A stretch of 64,000 bases of DNA from Paracoccus marcusii (GTDB lineage Bacteria; Pseudomonadota; Alphaproteobacteria; Rhodobacterales; Rhodobacteraceae): the NCBI RefSeq assembly GCF_028621715.1, contig NZ_CP117466.1, positions 1,126,501 to 1,190,500 on the forward strand, given 5' to 3'. Below, in pieces: positions 9,369-18,416 of the stretch. The position numbers and the translations under genes were made by a program. How positions within the stretch are numbered: position 1 is the first letter of the stretch; every line of letters starts with the position of its first letter. The notes beneath the pieces are model-generated. The model did not search any database, was not told where the DNA came from, and worked only from the letters and a program-made list of their open reading frames with translations.

Positions 9369-11756
9369 GTGACCCAATCCCTGTCGGCACAGGATCTGCG
9401 CGATCAGATCCTGCATCACCTGACCCACACCCAGGGCCGCGGCCCGGAATTCGCAACCGTTTTCGATTGGCGCCTTGCCGTCAGCTATACGGTGCGCGAC
9501 CTGATGGTCGGCCCCTGGGTCGGCGCCATCCGTGCCGCCCGCGACCAGGGCGCGAAGCGGGTCTATTACCTGTCGATGGAATTCCTGATCGGCCGCATCC
9601 TGGGCGATGCGATCATCAACCTGAACCTGGAGCCCGCCATGGGCGAGGCGCTGACCCTGCTGGGTCTGGACGAGCAGGTGATCCTGGACGACGAACCCGA
9701 CGCGGCCTTGGGCAACGGCGGGTTGGGGCGTTTGGCGGCGTGTTTCATGGAATCGCTGTCGTCGCTGTCCTGCCCGGCCTTCGGCTATGGCATCCGCTAT
9801 GAGCATGGCCTGTTCCGCCAGCGCTTCGAGGGCGGCCAGCAGGTCGAGACCCCCGAGGATTGGCTGAACCAGCCGCATCCGTGGGAATTCGTGCGCATCA
9901 ACTACAGCTACGAGATCGGGTTCAAGGGTCATGTCGACATGGTCGACGGCCATGCCGTCTGGCATCCGGGCGAAAGCGTCGTGGCGCGTGCCTATGACAC
10001 GCCGGTCATCGGCTGGGGCGGGGACTGGGCCAACACGCTGCGGCTGTGGGGGGCGCATCCGACGACGCTGCTGGACCTCAAGCGCTTCAACGCGGGCGAT
10101 CACACGGCCGCGGCTGAACCCGAGGCGCTGGCCCGCACGCTGTCGCGCGTTCTTTATCCCGACGACACCACGGAATCGGGCAAGGAATTGCGCCTGAAGC
10201 AGGAATATTTCCTGACCTCGGCCGCGTTGCAGGACATCCTGGCGCGGTTCCTGGCCGAACATGGCGACCTTGAGATCCTGCCAGACAAGGTCGCGATCCA
10301 GCTGAACGACACCCATCCCGCCATCGCCGGGCCCGAACTGATCCGCCTGCTGATGGACGTGCACGGCCTGGCCTTCGACCGCGCGCAGGACCTGGCGCGG
10401 CGGACGCTGAACTATACCAACCACACCCTGCTGCCCGAGGCGCTGGAGCGGTGGTCCACCTGGCTGATGGGCCGCGTGCTGCCTCGGCACATGCAGATCA
10501 TCCAGATGATCGACGAGGATCACCGCAAGACCACCAACCGCCCCGCCCATATCGGCATCGTGCATGGCGACCAGGTCCACATGGGAGAGCTGGCCTTCAT
10601 CATGGCGGGCCGCGTGAACGGCGTGTCCGCGCTGCACACCGATCTGGTCAAGGACACGGTCTTTGCCGACCTGCACAAGCTGCATCCCGACCGGATCGTG
10701 AACCAGACCAACGGCGTGACGCCGCGCCGCTGGCTGCGCATGTCGAACCCGGCGCTGACGCGGCTTCTGGACGACACCATCGGCACCGGCTGGACCAAGG
10801 ACCTGGACCAGCTGGCGGGACTTGAAACCCATGCCGGCGACGCGACCTTCCTGGAACATCTGCGGGGCGCAAAGCGCGCCAACAAGGTCGCCCTGTCCGA
10901 CGGGTTGCTGGCAGGGCTGGGCGTCAAGGCCGACCCGGACGCGATCTTCGACGTCCAAATCAAGCGCATCCACGAATACAAGCGCCAGCTGCTGAACGTG
11001 CTGGAGGCGATCGCCCTGTGGAAGCGCATCCATGACAGCCCGAACGGCGACTGGACGCCCCGCGTCAAGATCTTCGGCGGAAAGGCGGCGCCGGGATACT
11101 GGCTGGCGAAGTCGGTGATCCACCTGATCAACGACGTGGCCGCCAAGATCAACAACGACCCGGTCACGGCAAAATACCTGCAGATCGCCTATCCGCCGAA
11201 CTACAATGTCTCGATGGCCGAGGACCTGATCCCCGCCGCCGATCTGTCCGAACAGATCAGCACCGCGGGCAAGGAGGCGTCGGGCACCGGCAACATGAAG
11301 TTCACCATGAACGGCGCGCTGACCATCGGCACGCTGGACGGCGCCAACGTCGAGATCCGAGAGCATGTGGGCCCCGAGAACTTCTTCCTGTTCGGCCTGA
11401 CCGCCGAGGAGGCCGCGGCCGAGAAGGCCCGCCCCGGCCATGCCCGCGCCGCGATCGAGGCGTCCGAGGACATGAAGATCGCCCTGCAGCTGATCGCCGA
11501 AGGTCAGTTCGGCCGGGCCGACAGCTATTACACGCTGCTGGACCGGACCTGGAACGACGACCCGTTCCTGGTCGCGTCCGATTTCGACAGCTATTTCGCG
11601 ACGCAGCGGGCGGTGGACCGGGCCTATGCCGATCATGCGGCCTGGGACCGGATGGCGGCCCTGAACATCGCGCGGTCTGGGTTCTTCTCGTCCGACCGGA
11701 CGATCCGGGGATACATGCGCGACATCTGGCACGCGGTGCCGGTCGTGCCCGCATGA
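9369..11756 (+). CDS. glgP: Glycogen/starch/alpha-glucan phosphorylase GlgP
   Basis: GlgP releases glucose-1-phosphate from the non-reducing ends of glycogen with inorganic phosphate and PLP. The 795-residue protein has the family motifs GNGGLGRLAACFMES, QLNDTHPA and EASGTGNMKFTMNG; Lys644 in the last is the PLP-binding lysine. I chose the GTG at 9369 because AGAGGCGG lies before it and because the family N-terminus begins shortly after; an upstream ATG at 9294 lies inside the amylosucrase gene. It is the last gene of the operon and is followed by a strong terminator. Confidence 0.95.
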   Translation: MTQSLSAQDLRDQILHHLTHTQGRGPEFATVFDWRLAVSYTVRDLMVGPWVGAIRAARDQGAKRVYYLSMEFLIGRILGDAIINLNLEPAMGEALTLLGLDEQVILDDEPDAALGNGGLGRLAACFMESLSSLSCPAFGYGIRYEHGLFRQRFEGGQQVETPEDWLNQPHPWEFVRINYSYEIGFKGHVDMVDGHAVWHPGESVVARAYDTPVIGWGGDWANTLRLWGAHPTTLLDLKRFNAGDHTAAAEPEALARTLSRVLYPDDTTESGKELRLKQEYFLTSAALQDILARFLAEHGDLEILPDKVAIQLNDTHPAIAGPELIRLLMDVHGLAFDRAQDLARRTLNYTNHTLLPEALERWSTWLMGRVLPRHMQIIQMIDEDHRKTTNRPAHIGIVHGDQVHMGELAFIMAGRVNGVSALHTDLVKDTVFADLHKLHPDRIVNQTNGVTPRRWLRMSNPALTRLLDDTIGTGWTKDLDQLAGLETHAGDATFLEHLRGAKRANKVALSDGLLAGLGVKADPDAIFDVQIKRIHEYKRQLLNVLEAIALWKRIHDSPNGDWTPRVKIFGGKAAPGYWLAKSVIHLINDVAAKINNDPVTAKYLQIAYPPNYNVSMAEDLIPAADLSEQISTAGKEASGTGNMKFTMNGALTIGTLDGANVEIREHVGPENFFLFGLTAEEAAAEKARPGHARAAIEASEDMKIALQLIAEGQFGRADSYYTLLDRTWNDDPFLVASDFDSYFATQRAVDRAYADHAAWDRMAALNIARSGFFSSDRTIRGYMRDIWHAVPVVPA

Positions 11757-11763
11757 TGCCAAA

Positions 11764-11788
11764 GGCCCCCGTCACCGGGGGCCTTTTT
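11764..11788 (+). terminator. Rho-independent terminator of the glycogen operon
   Basis: GGCCCCCG, a four-base loop (TCAC) and CGGGGGCC form an eight-pair GC stem, followed by five T. It starts eight bases after the glgP stop. Three A precede the stem, so it may also stop minus-strand transcription weakly, although the converging transporter gene ends only just beyond it. Confidence 0.9.
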
Positions 11789-11792
11789 CCTG

Positions 11793-13148
11793 TCAGGCGC
11801 GGAAGCGCTGTGCCGATGGCAGGTACTGCATCAGCAGCCAATATGTGAACCCCGCCGGGATCAGGCTGGCATACCAGCTGATGCCCGAAAAGATCAGCGC
11901 GACGATCACGCCCACCACGGTCGCGATGACCGCCGCCGGGTTCCAGCCGCGATAGGGGCCGTCGGCATCGTAATGGTGATCAAGGTTCAGGGTCTGACGG
12001 CGGATCACGTAATAGTCGACCACCAGGATCGCGAAGATCGGCCCCAGGAAGGCGCTGTAGGTCTGGATGAACAGGCCCAGCCCCGCTGCGGATTCGTCGC
12101 GCACCAGCAGCCAGGGGAAGGTTGCGAAGGCCAGAAGGCCCACGATGACGGCGGCCGATTTGAACGACAGCTTGAACACGTCCATCATCGCATAGGCGGG
12201 CGGCACCACGTTGTTGAGGATGTTGGTCGTCACCTGCGCGAAGGCGATGAACAACAGCGTCACAACCAGCAGGATCGGGTTGTCCACCGCGCTGGAGAAG
12301 ACCTTGATCGGGTCGACCTCTCCGGTGGCCGAGGACACCATCAGGCCGATCATCCCCATGAACAGCGTCGCGGGCAGGATCGAGTTGGCATAGATCACCA
12401 CCTGCCGCACCGATCCCACGCGGTGCTGCAATTCGCGCGAATAATCCGACACGTTCAGCATCATCGTGGAATAGACGCCCAGGAACAGCATCGTGGCCCC
12501 CCAGAACGGCGCGCCCCAGGTGCCTTCGGCCTGGATCAGGTTGGTGCTGATCTGGTCGCCATACTGCCCGATCACGCTGAAGAACATGTAGATCAGCGCG
12601 CCGATGATGAACACGGCGCCAATGTTCTCCAGCCACTTGATGCCGTGGAAACCCAGCACCGACAGGGCGATCTGCAGGAACTGGAAGCCTATGAAGAACA
12701 CCCAGATGTTGGAGTAGCCGAACATCGTTTCGGAGACCAGGTTCAGGGCGCCGGCGCCGATCCAGCTTTGAAAGCCGTACCAGACGATCGCCGGGACCGA
12801 TCGCACCAGCGCGGGCAGCCGCGTCCCGGCAAAGCCGAAGGACGACCGGGCCTGCACCATGAAGGGGATGCCGTACTTGTGGCCCGCGCGCCCGTTGATC
12901 ATCAGCGCAAGGCCGATGACCGTGCAGCCGATGGCGATGGCCACGACGGTCTGGATCAGGTTCAGCGTGCCCACCAGCCCCGATCCGACGGTGAAGGTGC
13001 CGATGCTGACGCAGCCGCCCAGCCAGGCAAACAGGTAGGACCAGGGGTCCATGATGCGGGTGGTCTGCGGGGCAAGGCTCTCCTCGCCCGGTCTCTTGTC
13101 GTCCAGGGCATGTGGGGCGTGATCGGCGATCGTTCCGGTATGGGTCAT
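11793..13148 (-). CDS. NCS1-family nucleobase/hydantoin/allantoin symporter
   Basis: This is a cation-coupled inner-membrane importer of the NCS1 family (Mhp1, PucI, cytosine permease). The 451-residue protein has about 12 hydrophobic segments, with a 30-residue polar N-terminus. The first segment carries the helix motif MDPWSYLFAWLGGCVSIGTF, and the family segments IVWYGFQSWIGAG and MMLNVSDYSRE are present. The gene follows a hydantoin/allantoin-type racemase on the same strand after 33 bases, so the likely substrate is a hydantoin, allantoin or a related ring compound. Sequence alone does not settle which. A GGGAGTATCCCC stretch upstream contains the ribosome binding site. Confidence 0.88.
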   Translation of the reverse strand: MTHTGTIADHAPHALDDKRPGEESLAPQTTRIMDPWSYLFAWLGGCVSIGTFTVGSGLVGTLNLIQTVVAIAIGCTVIGLALMINGRAGHKYGIPFMVQARSSFGFAGTRLPALVRSVPAIVWYGFQSWIGAGALNLVSETMFGYSNIWVFFIGFQFLQIALSVLGFHGIKWLENIGAVFIIGALIYMFFSVIGQYGDQISTNLIQAEGTWGAPFWGATMLFLGVYSTMMLNVSDYSRELQHRVGSVRQVVIYANSILPATLFMGMIGLMVSSATGEVDPIKVFSSAVDNPILLVVTLLFIAFAQVTTNILNNVVPPAYAMMDVFKLSFKSAAVIVGLLAFATFPWLLVRDESAAGLGLFIQTYSAFLGPIFAILVVDYYVIRRQTLNLDHHYDADGPYRGWNPAAVIATVVGVIVALIFSGISWYASLIPAGFTYWLLMQYLPSAQRFRA

Positions 13149-13181
13149 GGGGATACTCCCTGTATGGAGATGGCGGATTTC

Positions 13182-13880
13182 TTATTTTTGGATCGGGTGC
13201 GCATAGGCCCCGATCTTGGAGGTCAGCAGCCCGGCGCCGACCAGCGCCTCGGCGAACTTGGTGGCGACGGTCACGCCGTCGATGACGGGAATCCCCGTCT
13301 CGTGGCTCAGCCATTCGGTCAGGTCGGACATGCCGGCGCATCCCAGAACGACGGCTTCGCAGCGGTCCTCCTCGATGGCGCGCAGGATTTCGGCACGAAC
13401 CAGCTGCCGTGCATTCGATCCGGGCTCTTCCAGGGCCAGCACCGGAATTTCCGCCGACCGGACGCGACGGCACTGGTGGTCAAGGCCGTACTTGCGCACC
13501 AATTCCTCGATCACCGGGACGGAGCGGGGCAGGGTGGTGACGATGGAGAACGACGTGGCGATCATGCTGGCGGCCTTGATGCCCGCCTCGCAGATGCCCA
13601 GCACGGGGCCGGTCGCGACCTCGCGGCAGGCGCCGATGGCGGGATCGTCGAAACAGGCGACCACGATGGCGTCAGCACCCTCGGCCTGGGCCTGCTGCAC
13701 CTCGCGCAGCAGGTGGGCGGCGGACATCACCTCGTCGAAATGGCCCTCGATGCTGGCGGGGGCGCCATGGGCGGTGCGGCCGGCGACGTCGGTGCCGGGG
13801 GCGGCCACCGCGCGGGCCGATGCCAGGATCTTGTCGGTCATCGATGCGGTGGAGTTGGGATTGATCACGACCAGCTTCAT
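13182..13880 (-). CDS. Asp/Glu/hydantoin racemase family protein
   Basis: This 232-residue protein belongs to the cofactor-independent Asp/Glu/hydantoin/allantoin racemase family. The start MKLVVINPNSTASMTDKI is the family N-terminus. The two catalytic cysteines are visible in VVACFDDPAIGA and VVLGCAGMSDL. GGAGACGCCA precedes the ATG at 13880; an ATG 13 codons upstream is less likely. It heads a two-gene operon with the NCS1 transporter and is divergent from a GntR regulator, which suggests inducible use of a hydantoin or allantoin. No hydantoinase or carbamoylase is in the window. Confidence 0.87.
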   Translation of the reverse strand: MKLVVINPNSTASMTDKILASARAVAAPGTDVAGRTAHGAPASIEGHFDEVMSAAHLLREVQQAQAEGADAIVVACFDDPAIGACREVATGPVLGICEAGIKAASMIATSFSIVTTLPRSVPVIEELVRKYGLDHQCRRVRSAEIPVLALEEPGSNARQLVRAEILRAIEEDRCEAVVLGCAGMSDLTEWLSHETGIPVIDGVTVATKFAEALVGAGLLTSKIGAYAHPIQK

Positions 13881-13921
13881 TGGCGTCTCCGTGTTCCTGA
13901 GTCGCCCTATTGTTATCACGA

Positions 13922-13933
13922 ATTGTTAACAAT
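13922..13933. promoter_or_regulatory. Perfect palindromic operator, probably for the GntR regulator
   Basis: ATTGTTAACAAT is a perfect 12-base palindrome in the 121-base gap between the racemase and the GntR gene. TTGT-N2-ACAA cores are typical for FCD-type GntR regulators. A partial copy, ATTGTTATCAC, lies at 13909-13919. The palindrome ends one base before a TATAAT box (13935-13940), so a bound repressor would cover the spacer of the gntR promoter and could also block the divergent operon. Confidence 0.65.
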
Positions 13934-13934
13934 C

Positions 13935-13940
13935 TATAAT
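13935..13940 (+). promoter_or_regulatory. -10 box of the gntR-type regulator gene
   Basis: TATAAT matches the sigma-70 consensus exactly and lies about 60 bases upstream of the regulator start. A weak -35 (TTATCA, 13913-13918) is spaced 16 bases upstream. The surrounding sequence is AT-rich, unlike the rest of the window. Confidence 0.55.
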
Positions 13941-14001
13941 CATATTTTTCTGCCGCCTTTCCGGGCGGAACAATGTTGCGAAGGCCCAAGGAAGGTGCAA
14001 A

Positions 14002-14685
14002 TTGGAAACCATGGACAAGCCCTTGGAAACACTGATCGTGGACAGCATCCTGGACGCCATCGCCGATCAGCGGCTGCGCGCGGGGACCAAGCTGGGCGAA
14101 CAGGCGCTGTCGGATATCTTTGCCTGCAACCGCGCCCATGTGCGGCGTGCGCTGTCGATGCTGACCGGCTGGCAGGTCGTGGATCACCTGCCCAATCGCG
14201 GCGCCTATGTCGCGACGCCCACCCCACAGGATGCGCGCGATGTCTTTCAGGCGCGCCGTGCGATCGAGACGACGATCTGTCGCAATGCCGTCCGGCTGGC
14301 CGACGCGCAGGACCTGGCCGACCTGCAGGCGCATCTGGCGGCCGAGGATGCGGCCCGCGGGCAGGACAACCGCCCCGCCGCCATCCGCCTGTCGCGCGGG
14401 TTTCACATCCTGTTGGCGCGGATCGGGCGCAACCCGGTGCTGACCCGCTATCTGGACGAGCTGACGATGCGGTCGTCGCTGATCATCGGCCTGTACGCCC
14501 AGGGCCACGCCACGCTGTGCGCCGAGGATGAGCATGCGAACATCGTCGCGGCCATCGCCGCGCGGGATGAGGGGCGGGCCCTGTCCCTGCTGGACACGCA
14601 CCTGCGCCATATCGAGGCGGGGATCCGGTTCGACGACGCGTTGCCTGTGACGGGCGCGCTGTCCGCGGCGTTGCGGGGGCGCTAG
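14002..14685 (+). CDS. GntR-family (FCD) transcriptional regulator
   Basis: This is a 227-residue DNA-binding regulator with an N-terminal winged helix (LGEQALSDIFACNRAHVRRALSML is the helix-turn-helix, about residues 28-55) and a C-terminal all-helical FCD ligand domain. The FCD metal-type residues include His in RGFHILLARIGRN and His in DEHANIVAAI. A TTG at 14002 is chosen because AAGGAAGG lies six bases before it; the ATG at 14011 is the alternative. It is divergent from the racemase-transporter pair and probably controls it. The stop overlaps the stop of the converging permease gene (CTAG). Confidence 0.87.
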   Translation: METMDKPLETLIVDSILDAIADQRLRAGTKLGEQALSDIFACNRAHVRRALSMLTGWQVVDHLPNRGAYVATPTPQDARDVFQARRAIETTICRNAVRLADAQDLADLQAHLAAEDAARGQDNRPAAIRLSRGFHILLARIGRNPVLTRYLDELTMRSSLIIGLYAQGHATLCAEDEHANIVAAIAARDEGRALSLLDTHLRHIEAGIRFDDALPVTGALSAALRGR

Positions 14686-15419
14686 CGGTCCAGGCCGGTG
14701 CGGCGGGCGGCGATCCGTTCCAGCGCCTGAAAGCCTTCGTGGATCAGCACCGCGATGATGCCGACGACAAGCCCGCCTTGCAGGACGAAGGCCGTGTTCG
14801 ACGACAGCAGCCCCGCGATGATCACCTCGCCCAAGGTGCGGGCCGCGACGGTCGAGCCGATCGTGGCCGTGCCAAGCGAGATCACCGCCGTCAGCCGCAT
14901 TCCCCCCAGGATCACCGGCAGGGCCAACGGCAGGTCGACCTGCCACAGCCGCTGGCGATGGGTCAGGCCCATGCCGCGCGCGGCCTCGGCCACGTTGGCG
15001 GGCTGGGTGGTCAGGCCTGCCAGGGTGTTCTCGAACACCGGCAGCAGGCCGTAGAGGAACAGCGCCACCAGGGTCGGCCCGGCGCCGAACCCCATGATCG
15101 GCACGGCCAGTGCCAGCACCGCCACGGGCGGAAAGGTCTGGCCCACGCTGGTGATCGTGCGCGCCAAGGGCAGGAACTCGCGCCCCGCGGGCCGCGTCAC
15201 CAGCACCGCCAGCACCAGCGCCACCACGGTCGAGGCGATGACCGCCAGCCCGACCAGCGCCAGATGCGACAGGGTCAGCGACCAGAGCGGGGTCTGGGTA
15301 TAGATCGCGGGCGCATTGTTGCGGGTGAAGGGTTGAAAGACCGGCGCGAACCAGCCCGGCGCAATCAGGAAGGCCAGCAGCAGAACCGCGGCCATGGCCA
15401 GCAGGATGCGTCCGATCAT
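14682..15419 (-). CDS. yehW: Osmoprotectant ABC transporter permease, YehW-like
   Basis: This is a 245-residue inner-membrane permease of the OpuC/OsmU type, with about six membrane segments and the binding-protein-dependent transport motif region EAARGMGLTHRQRLWQV. It is last in a four-gene operon whose order (binding protein, large permease, ATPase, small permease) equals E. coli yehZ-yehY-yehX-yehW. The start ATG overlaps the ATPase stop (ATGA). The transporter would import glycine betaine or a similar compatible solute with low affinity; substrate is inferred from the family. Confidence 0.86.
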   Translation of the reverse strand: MIGRILLAMAAVLLLAFLIAPGWFAPVFQPFTRNNAPAIYTQTPLWSLTLSHLALVGLAVIASTVVALVLAVLVTRPAGREFLPLARTITSVGQTFPPVAVLALAVPIMGFGAGPTLVALFLYGLLPVFENTLAGLTTQPANVAEAARGMGLTHRQRLWQVDLPLALPVILGGMRLTAVISLGTATIGSTVAARTLGEVIIAGLLSSNTAFVLQGGLVVGIIAVLIHEGFQALERIAARRTGLDR

Positions 15420-16351
15420 TCCGCCGCCCGGGCCTGCGGGGCGGCCTGGGCGCGCAGGGCGGCCAAGGTGATGACGCCGCCGCCTTCGACCGGCAGGGCG
15501 TCGCGCCCGCTCCACAGGCATTCTGCCAGCGCGTCGCGCAGGGTCGCCTCGCGCGGCAGGGCGGGGCCGTCGGCCTGGCCCTCGCGCGCCAGGGCATGGG
15601 CCGGGGTCAGCGACAGCAGGTGGAAGGGTCGCTGATCCAGCCCGATCAGGTCGCGCACGAAGGGCGTGGCGGGGGCGGTCAGGATCTCGGACGGGGGGGC
15701 GTATTGGACCAAGCGGCCCTTGTCCATGACGGCGATGCGGTCGCCCAAGGTCACCGCCTCCTCCATGTCATGGGTGACCAGGATCAGCGTTGTGCCAAGC
15801 TGGCGCTGGATGTCGCGCAGGTCGGCCTGCGCCTTGGCGCGGATCACCGGGTCCAACGCGCCAAAGGGCTCGTCCATCAGCAGCAGGTCGGGCTTCGCCG
15901 CCAGCGCACGGGCCACGCCCACGCGCTGCTGCTGGCCGCCGGATAGTTCATGGGGCATGCGATCGCGGAACTGGTCGGGCGCCATCTGGAACAGGGTCAG
16001 CAGTTCGTCCACCCGCTCGCGTATCGCGGCCTGGTCCCAGCCCAGCAGGCGCGGGACGGTGGCGATGTTCTGGCCCACGCTGCGATGCGGGAACAGGCCG
16101 TGGCCTTGGATCGCATAGCCGATGCGGCGCCGCAGCAGATGGGGCGCGACCTCGCGCGTGTCCTGCCCGTCGATCAGCACGCGACCGCTGCTCGGTTCGA
16201 CCAGGCGGTTGATCATGCGCAACAGCGTCGTCTTGCCCGACCCCGAGGTGCCGACCAACGCCGCGATCTGGCCCGGTTCGACCGTCAGGCTGACATCGTC
16301 GACCGCGGCGCGGCCGTCATAGATTCGGGTCAGGTTCTGGATGTCGATCAT
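15416..16351 (-). CDS. yehX: Osmoprotectant ABC transporter ATPase, YehX-like
   Basis: This is the 311-residue ATPase of the osmoprotectant importer. It shows Walker A GTSGSGKTT, signature LSGGQQQRVGVARAL, Walker B LLLMDEPFGALDP and the switch His in LVTHDMEEAVTLGDR. The C-terminal part (about 230-311) resembles a reduced regulatory region with no clear full CBS pair. It is coupled to both permease genes by ATGA overlaps. Confidence 0.9.
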   Translation of the reverse strand: MIDIQNLTRIYDGRAAVDDVSLTVEPGQIAALVGTSGSGKTTLLRMINRLVEPSSGRVLIDGQDTREVAPHLLRRRIGYAIQGHGLFPHRSVGQNIATVPRLLGWDQAAIRERVDELLTLFQMAPDQFRDRMPHELSGGQQQRVGVARALAAKPDLLLMDEPFGALDPVIRAKAQADLRDIQRQLGTTLILVTHDMEEAVTLGDRIAVMDKGRLVQYAPPSEILTAPATPFVRDLIGLDQRPFHLLSLTPAHALAREGQADGPALPREATLRDALAECLWSGRDALPVEGGGVITLAALRAQAAPQARAAE

Positions 16352-17487
16352 GCGGACCTCCGGCTGGAACGCACCAGCAGATCAAGAGCGATGCCGGCGG
16401 TCAGCGCCAGCGCGATGGTGGGCAGGGCGCCCAGCAGGACCAGATCCATCGCGGTCTGGTTCAGGCCCTGAAAGACGAAGGTGCCAAAGCCGCCGCCGCC
16501 GATCAGCCCGGCAATGACCGCCAGCCCGATATTCTGGACCAGCACGATCCGCACCGCCGCCAGCAGCACTGGCAGCGCCAGCGGGATCAGCACCTGCACC
16601 AGCAGCTGCGTCCGCGTCAGGCCCAGGCCGATCGCGGCCTCGCGCGTGGCGGGGTTCACGCCGGTCAGCCCGGTCAGCGTGTTCGACACGACCGGCAGCA
16701 GGGAATAGAGAAACAGCGCGACCAGCGCCGGGAACAGGCCGATGCCCGCCACCCCCGCCTGCGCCGCGCCGGGCACATTGGCCGCGATCCAGCCGAAGAC
16801 GGGGATCATCACGCCGAACAGCGCCAGCGACGGGATCGTCTGCAGGATATTCAGCACCGACAGAACCGGTCCCCTCAGCCGCCGCGCCTGATACAGCGCC
16901 ACCCCAAGCGGCAGCCCGATCAGCAGCGCCAACGCCAGTGACCCGAAGGCCAGCGTCAGATGCGCCCGCGCCTCGCGCAGAAAGATGTCCTGTCGGGCGG
17001 CGTATTCACGCATGACGGACACCCCGTCCAGCGCGCCCGACCCCAAGATAGCGCCGATGGCGGCCACCGCCCCGGCCAGAATCAGCCAGCGCAGCCACAG
17101 CGCCGGGTTCATCCGCGCCAGCGCATCGGCCAGCATCAGGGCGAACGCCAGTGCCATCAGCCAGAACCCGACCGATGGCGCGACGCGGGCCAAGGTGTTG
17201 TCGGGCGGGGTCAGATGCGTCGCCGCCGCGCCCAAGGCCAGCAGCATCGCCAGCAGCGCCGCCGCACCAGCCCCAAGGCGCAGCGCGGGCGGCCAGCGCA
17301 GGCAGCCCGAAACCAACACCGCGGCCAAGGCCACGGTCAGGATCAGTCCATGGGGCAGGGCGGCGGTCAGGGACAGCCCCTCGCCCAGCACGATGCGGTT
17401 CGGCTTGAACTGCACCAGCGGCAGGGCCAGCCCGGCCAGACCGATTACCGCGAACAGCAGGCCGGGCCGGTCCAGCCGCGCGCGCAT
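16348..17487 (-). CDS. yehY: Osmoprotectant ABC transporter permease, YehY-like
   Basis: This 379-residue permease is longer than the partner permease because about 170 N-terminal residues carry extra membrane segments before the transport domain. That is the feature that separates YehY from YehW in E. coli. The EAA-type loop reads REAAIGLGLTRTQLLVQV. The start ATG shares one base with the stop of the binding-protein gene (TGATG). It would form a heterodimeric channel with the YehW-like permease. Confidence 0.87.
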   Translation of the reverse strand: MRARLDRPGLLFAVIGLAGLALPLVQFKPNRIVLGEGLSLTAALPHGLILTVALAAVLVSGCLRWPPALRLGAGAAALLAMLLALGAAATHLTPPDNTLARVAPSVGFWLMALAFALMLADALARMNPALWLRWLILAGAVAAIGAILGSGALDGVSVMREYAARQDIFLREARAHLTLAFGSLALALLIGLPLGVALYQARRLRGPVLSVLNILQTIPSLALFGVMIPVFGWIAANVPGAAQAGVAGIGLFPALVALFLYSLLPVVSNTLTGLTGVNPATREAAIGLGLTRTQLLVQVLIPLALPVLLAAVRIVLVQNIGLAVIAGLIGGGGFGTFVFQGLNQTAMDLVLLGALPTIALALTAGIALDLLVRSSRRSA

Positions 17488-18392
17488 CAGTCCAGAAAGC
17501 CCGCTTGGGTCAGGTGGTCGCGCGCGACGGTGGCGGCGGGTTCGCCGCCGATCTGGATGCGGCCGTTCAGCTCCTGCAGGGTTTCAAGGTCCAGCGACGA
17601 GAAGATCGGCGCCAGGATGTCGGGGATCTCCGGATGCGCCTCAAGAACCTCGGCGCGGATAATAGGAGCGGGCTGATAGACGGGCTGCACGCCCTTGTCG
17701 TCCTCCATCACGACCAAACCGGCGGGCGCAATGCCGCCATCGGTGCCATAGACCATCGCCGCGTTCACGCCCGAGGTCTGCTGCGCCGCCGCCGCGATGG
17801 TCGCGGCCGTGTCACCGCCCGACAGCTGCACCAGCTGGTCGGGGCTCATGGTGAAGCCATAGGTTTCCTGGAACGCCGGAAGCGCCGCGGCCGAAGTCAC
17901 GAATTCGGTCGATGCCGCCAGCTTGACGTCGCCGCCCCCCGCGATCCATTCGCCCATCTGGGTCATGGTCTGTAGGTCGTTTTCGGTCGCGACGTCCTGG
18001 CGCAGCGCGATGGCCCAGGTGTTGTTCGCGGGCGAGGGTTGCAGCCAGACGATATCGTTCTGTTCCAGATCCAGCTCGGCCACGCGCTTGTAGCCGGCTT
18101 CGGCATCCTTCCAGACATCGCTGTCGGCCTCGTTGAAGAAGAACGCGCCGTTGGCGGTGTATTCCGGATAGATGTCGATCTGCCCCGAGGTGATCGCGTC
18201 GCGCATGATCGGCGTGCCGCCCAGCTGCAGGCGATCCTGCACCGGCAGGCCCGCATCCTGCAGCGCCAGCAGGATCATGTTGCCCAGAAGGCCACCCTCG
18301 GTGTCGATCTTGGAGGACACGGTGATGTCCTGGGCACCGGCGGCGCCACCGAGGCCGATCAGCAGCGCGGCAAGGGGGGTAAGGGCTTTCAT
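17487..18392 (-). CDS. osmF: Osmoprotectant ABC transporter periplasmic binding protein, YehZ/OsmF-like
   Basis: This 301-residue protein has a cleavable signal peptide (MKALTPLAALLIGLGGAAGAQ) and the OpuAC-type binding fold. Segments closely like E. coli YehZ are PIMRDAITSGQIDIYPEYT, WLQPSPANNTW and GGDTAATIAAAA. It captures a betaine-like osmolyte in the periplasm for the downstream permeases. GGAGATCCGC precedes the ATG at 18392. It is the first gene of the operon; a CATTGT/ACAATG inverted repeat lies 25 bases upstream. Confidence 0.9.
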   Translation of the reverse strand: MKALTPLAALLIGLGGAAGAQDITVSSKIDTEGGLLGNMILLALQDAGLPVQDRLQLGGTPIMRDAITSGQIDIYPEYTANGAFFFNEADSDVWKDAEAGYKRVAELDLEQNDIVWLQPSPANNTWAIALRQDVATENDLQTMTQMGEWIAGGGDVKLAASTEFVTSAAALPAFQETYGFTMSPDQLVQLSGGDTAATIAAAAQQTSGVNAAMVYGTDGGIAPAGLVVMEDDKGVQPVYQPAPIIRAEVLEAHPEIPDILAPIFSSLDLETLQELNGRIQIGGEPAATVARDHLTQAGFLD

Positions 18393-18416
18393 GCGGATCT
18401 CCTGTCGCGCGGACGG

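Noticed and set aside
9219..11762. An 847-codon open frame on the minus strand opposite glgP.
   Set aside because: It mirrors glgP, has no family motif and is biased like an antisense shadow of a GC-rich gene.
11973..14531. An 852-codon plus-strand open frame opposite the NCS1 transporter and racemase.
   Set aside because: The minus-strand genes have clear family motifs; the plus frame has none and crosses a promoter region.
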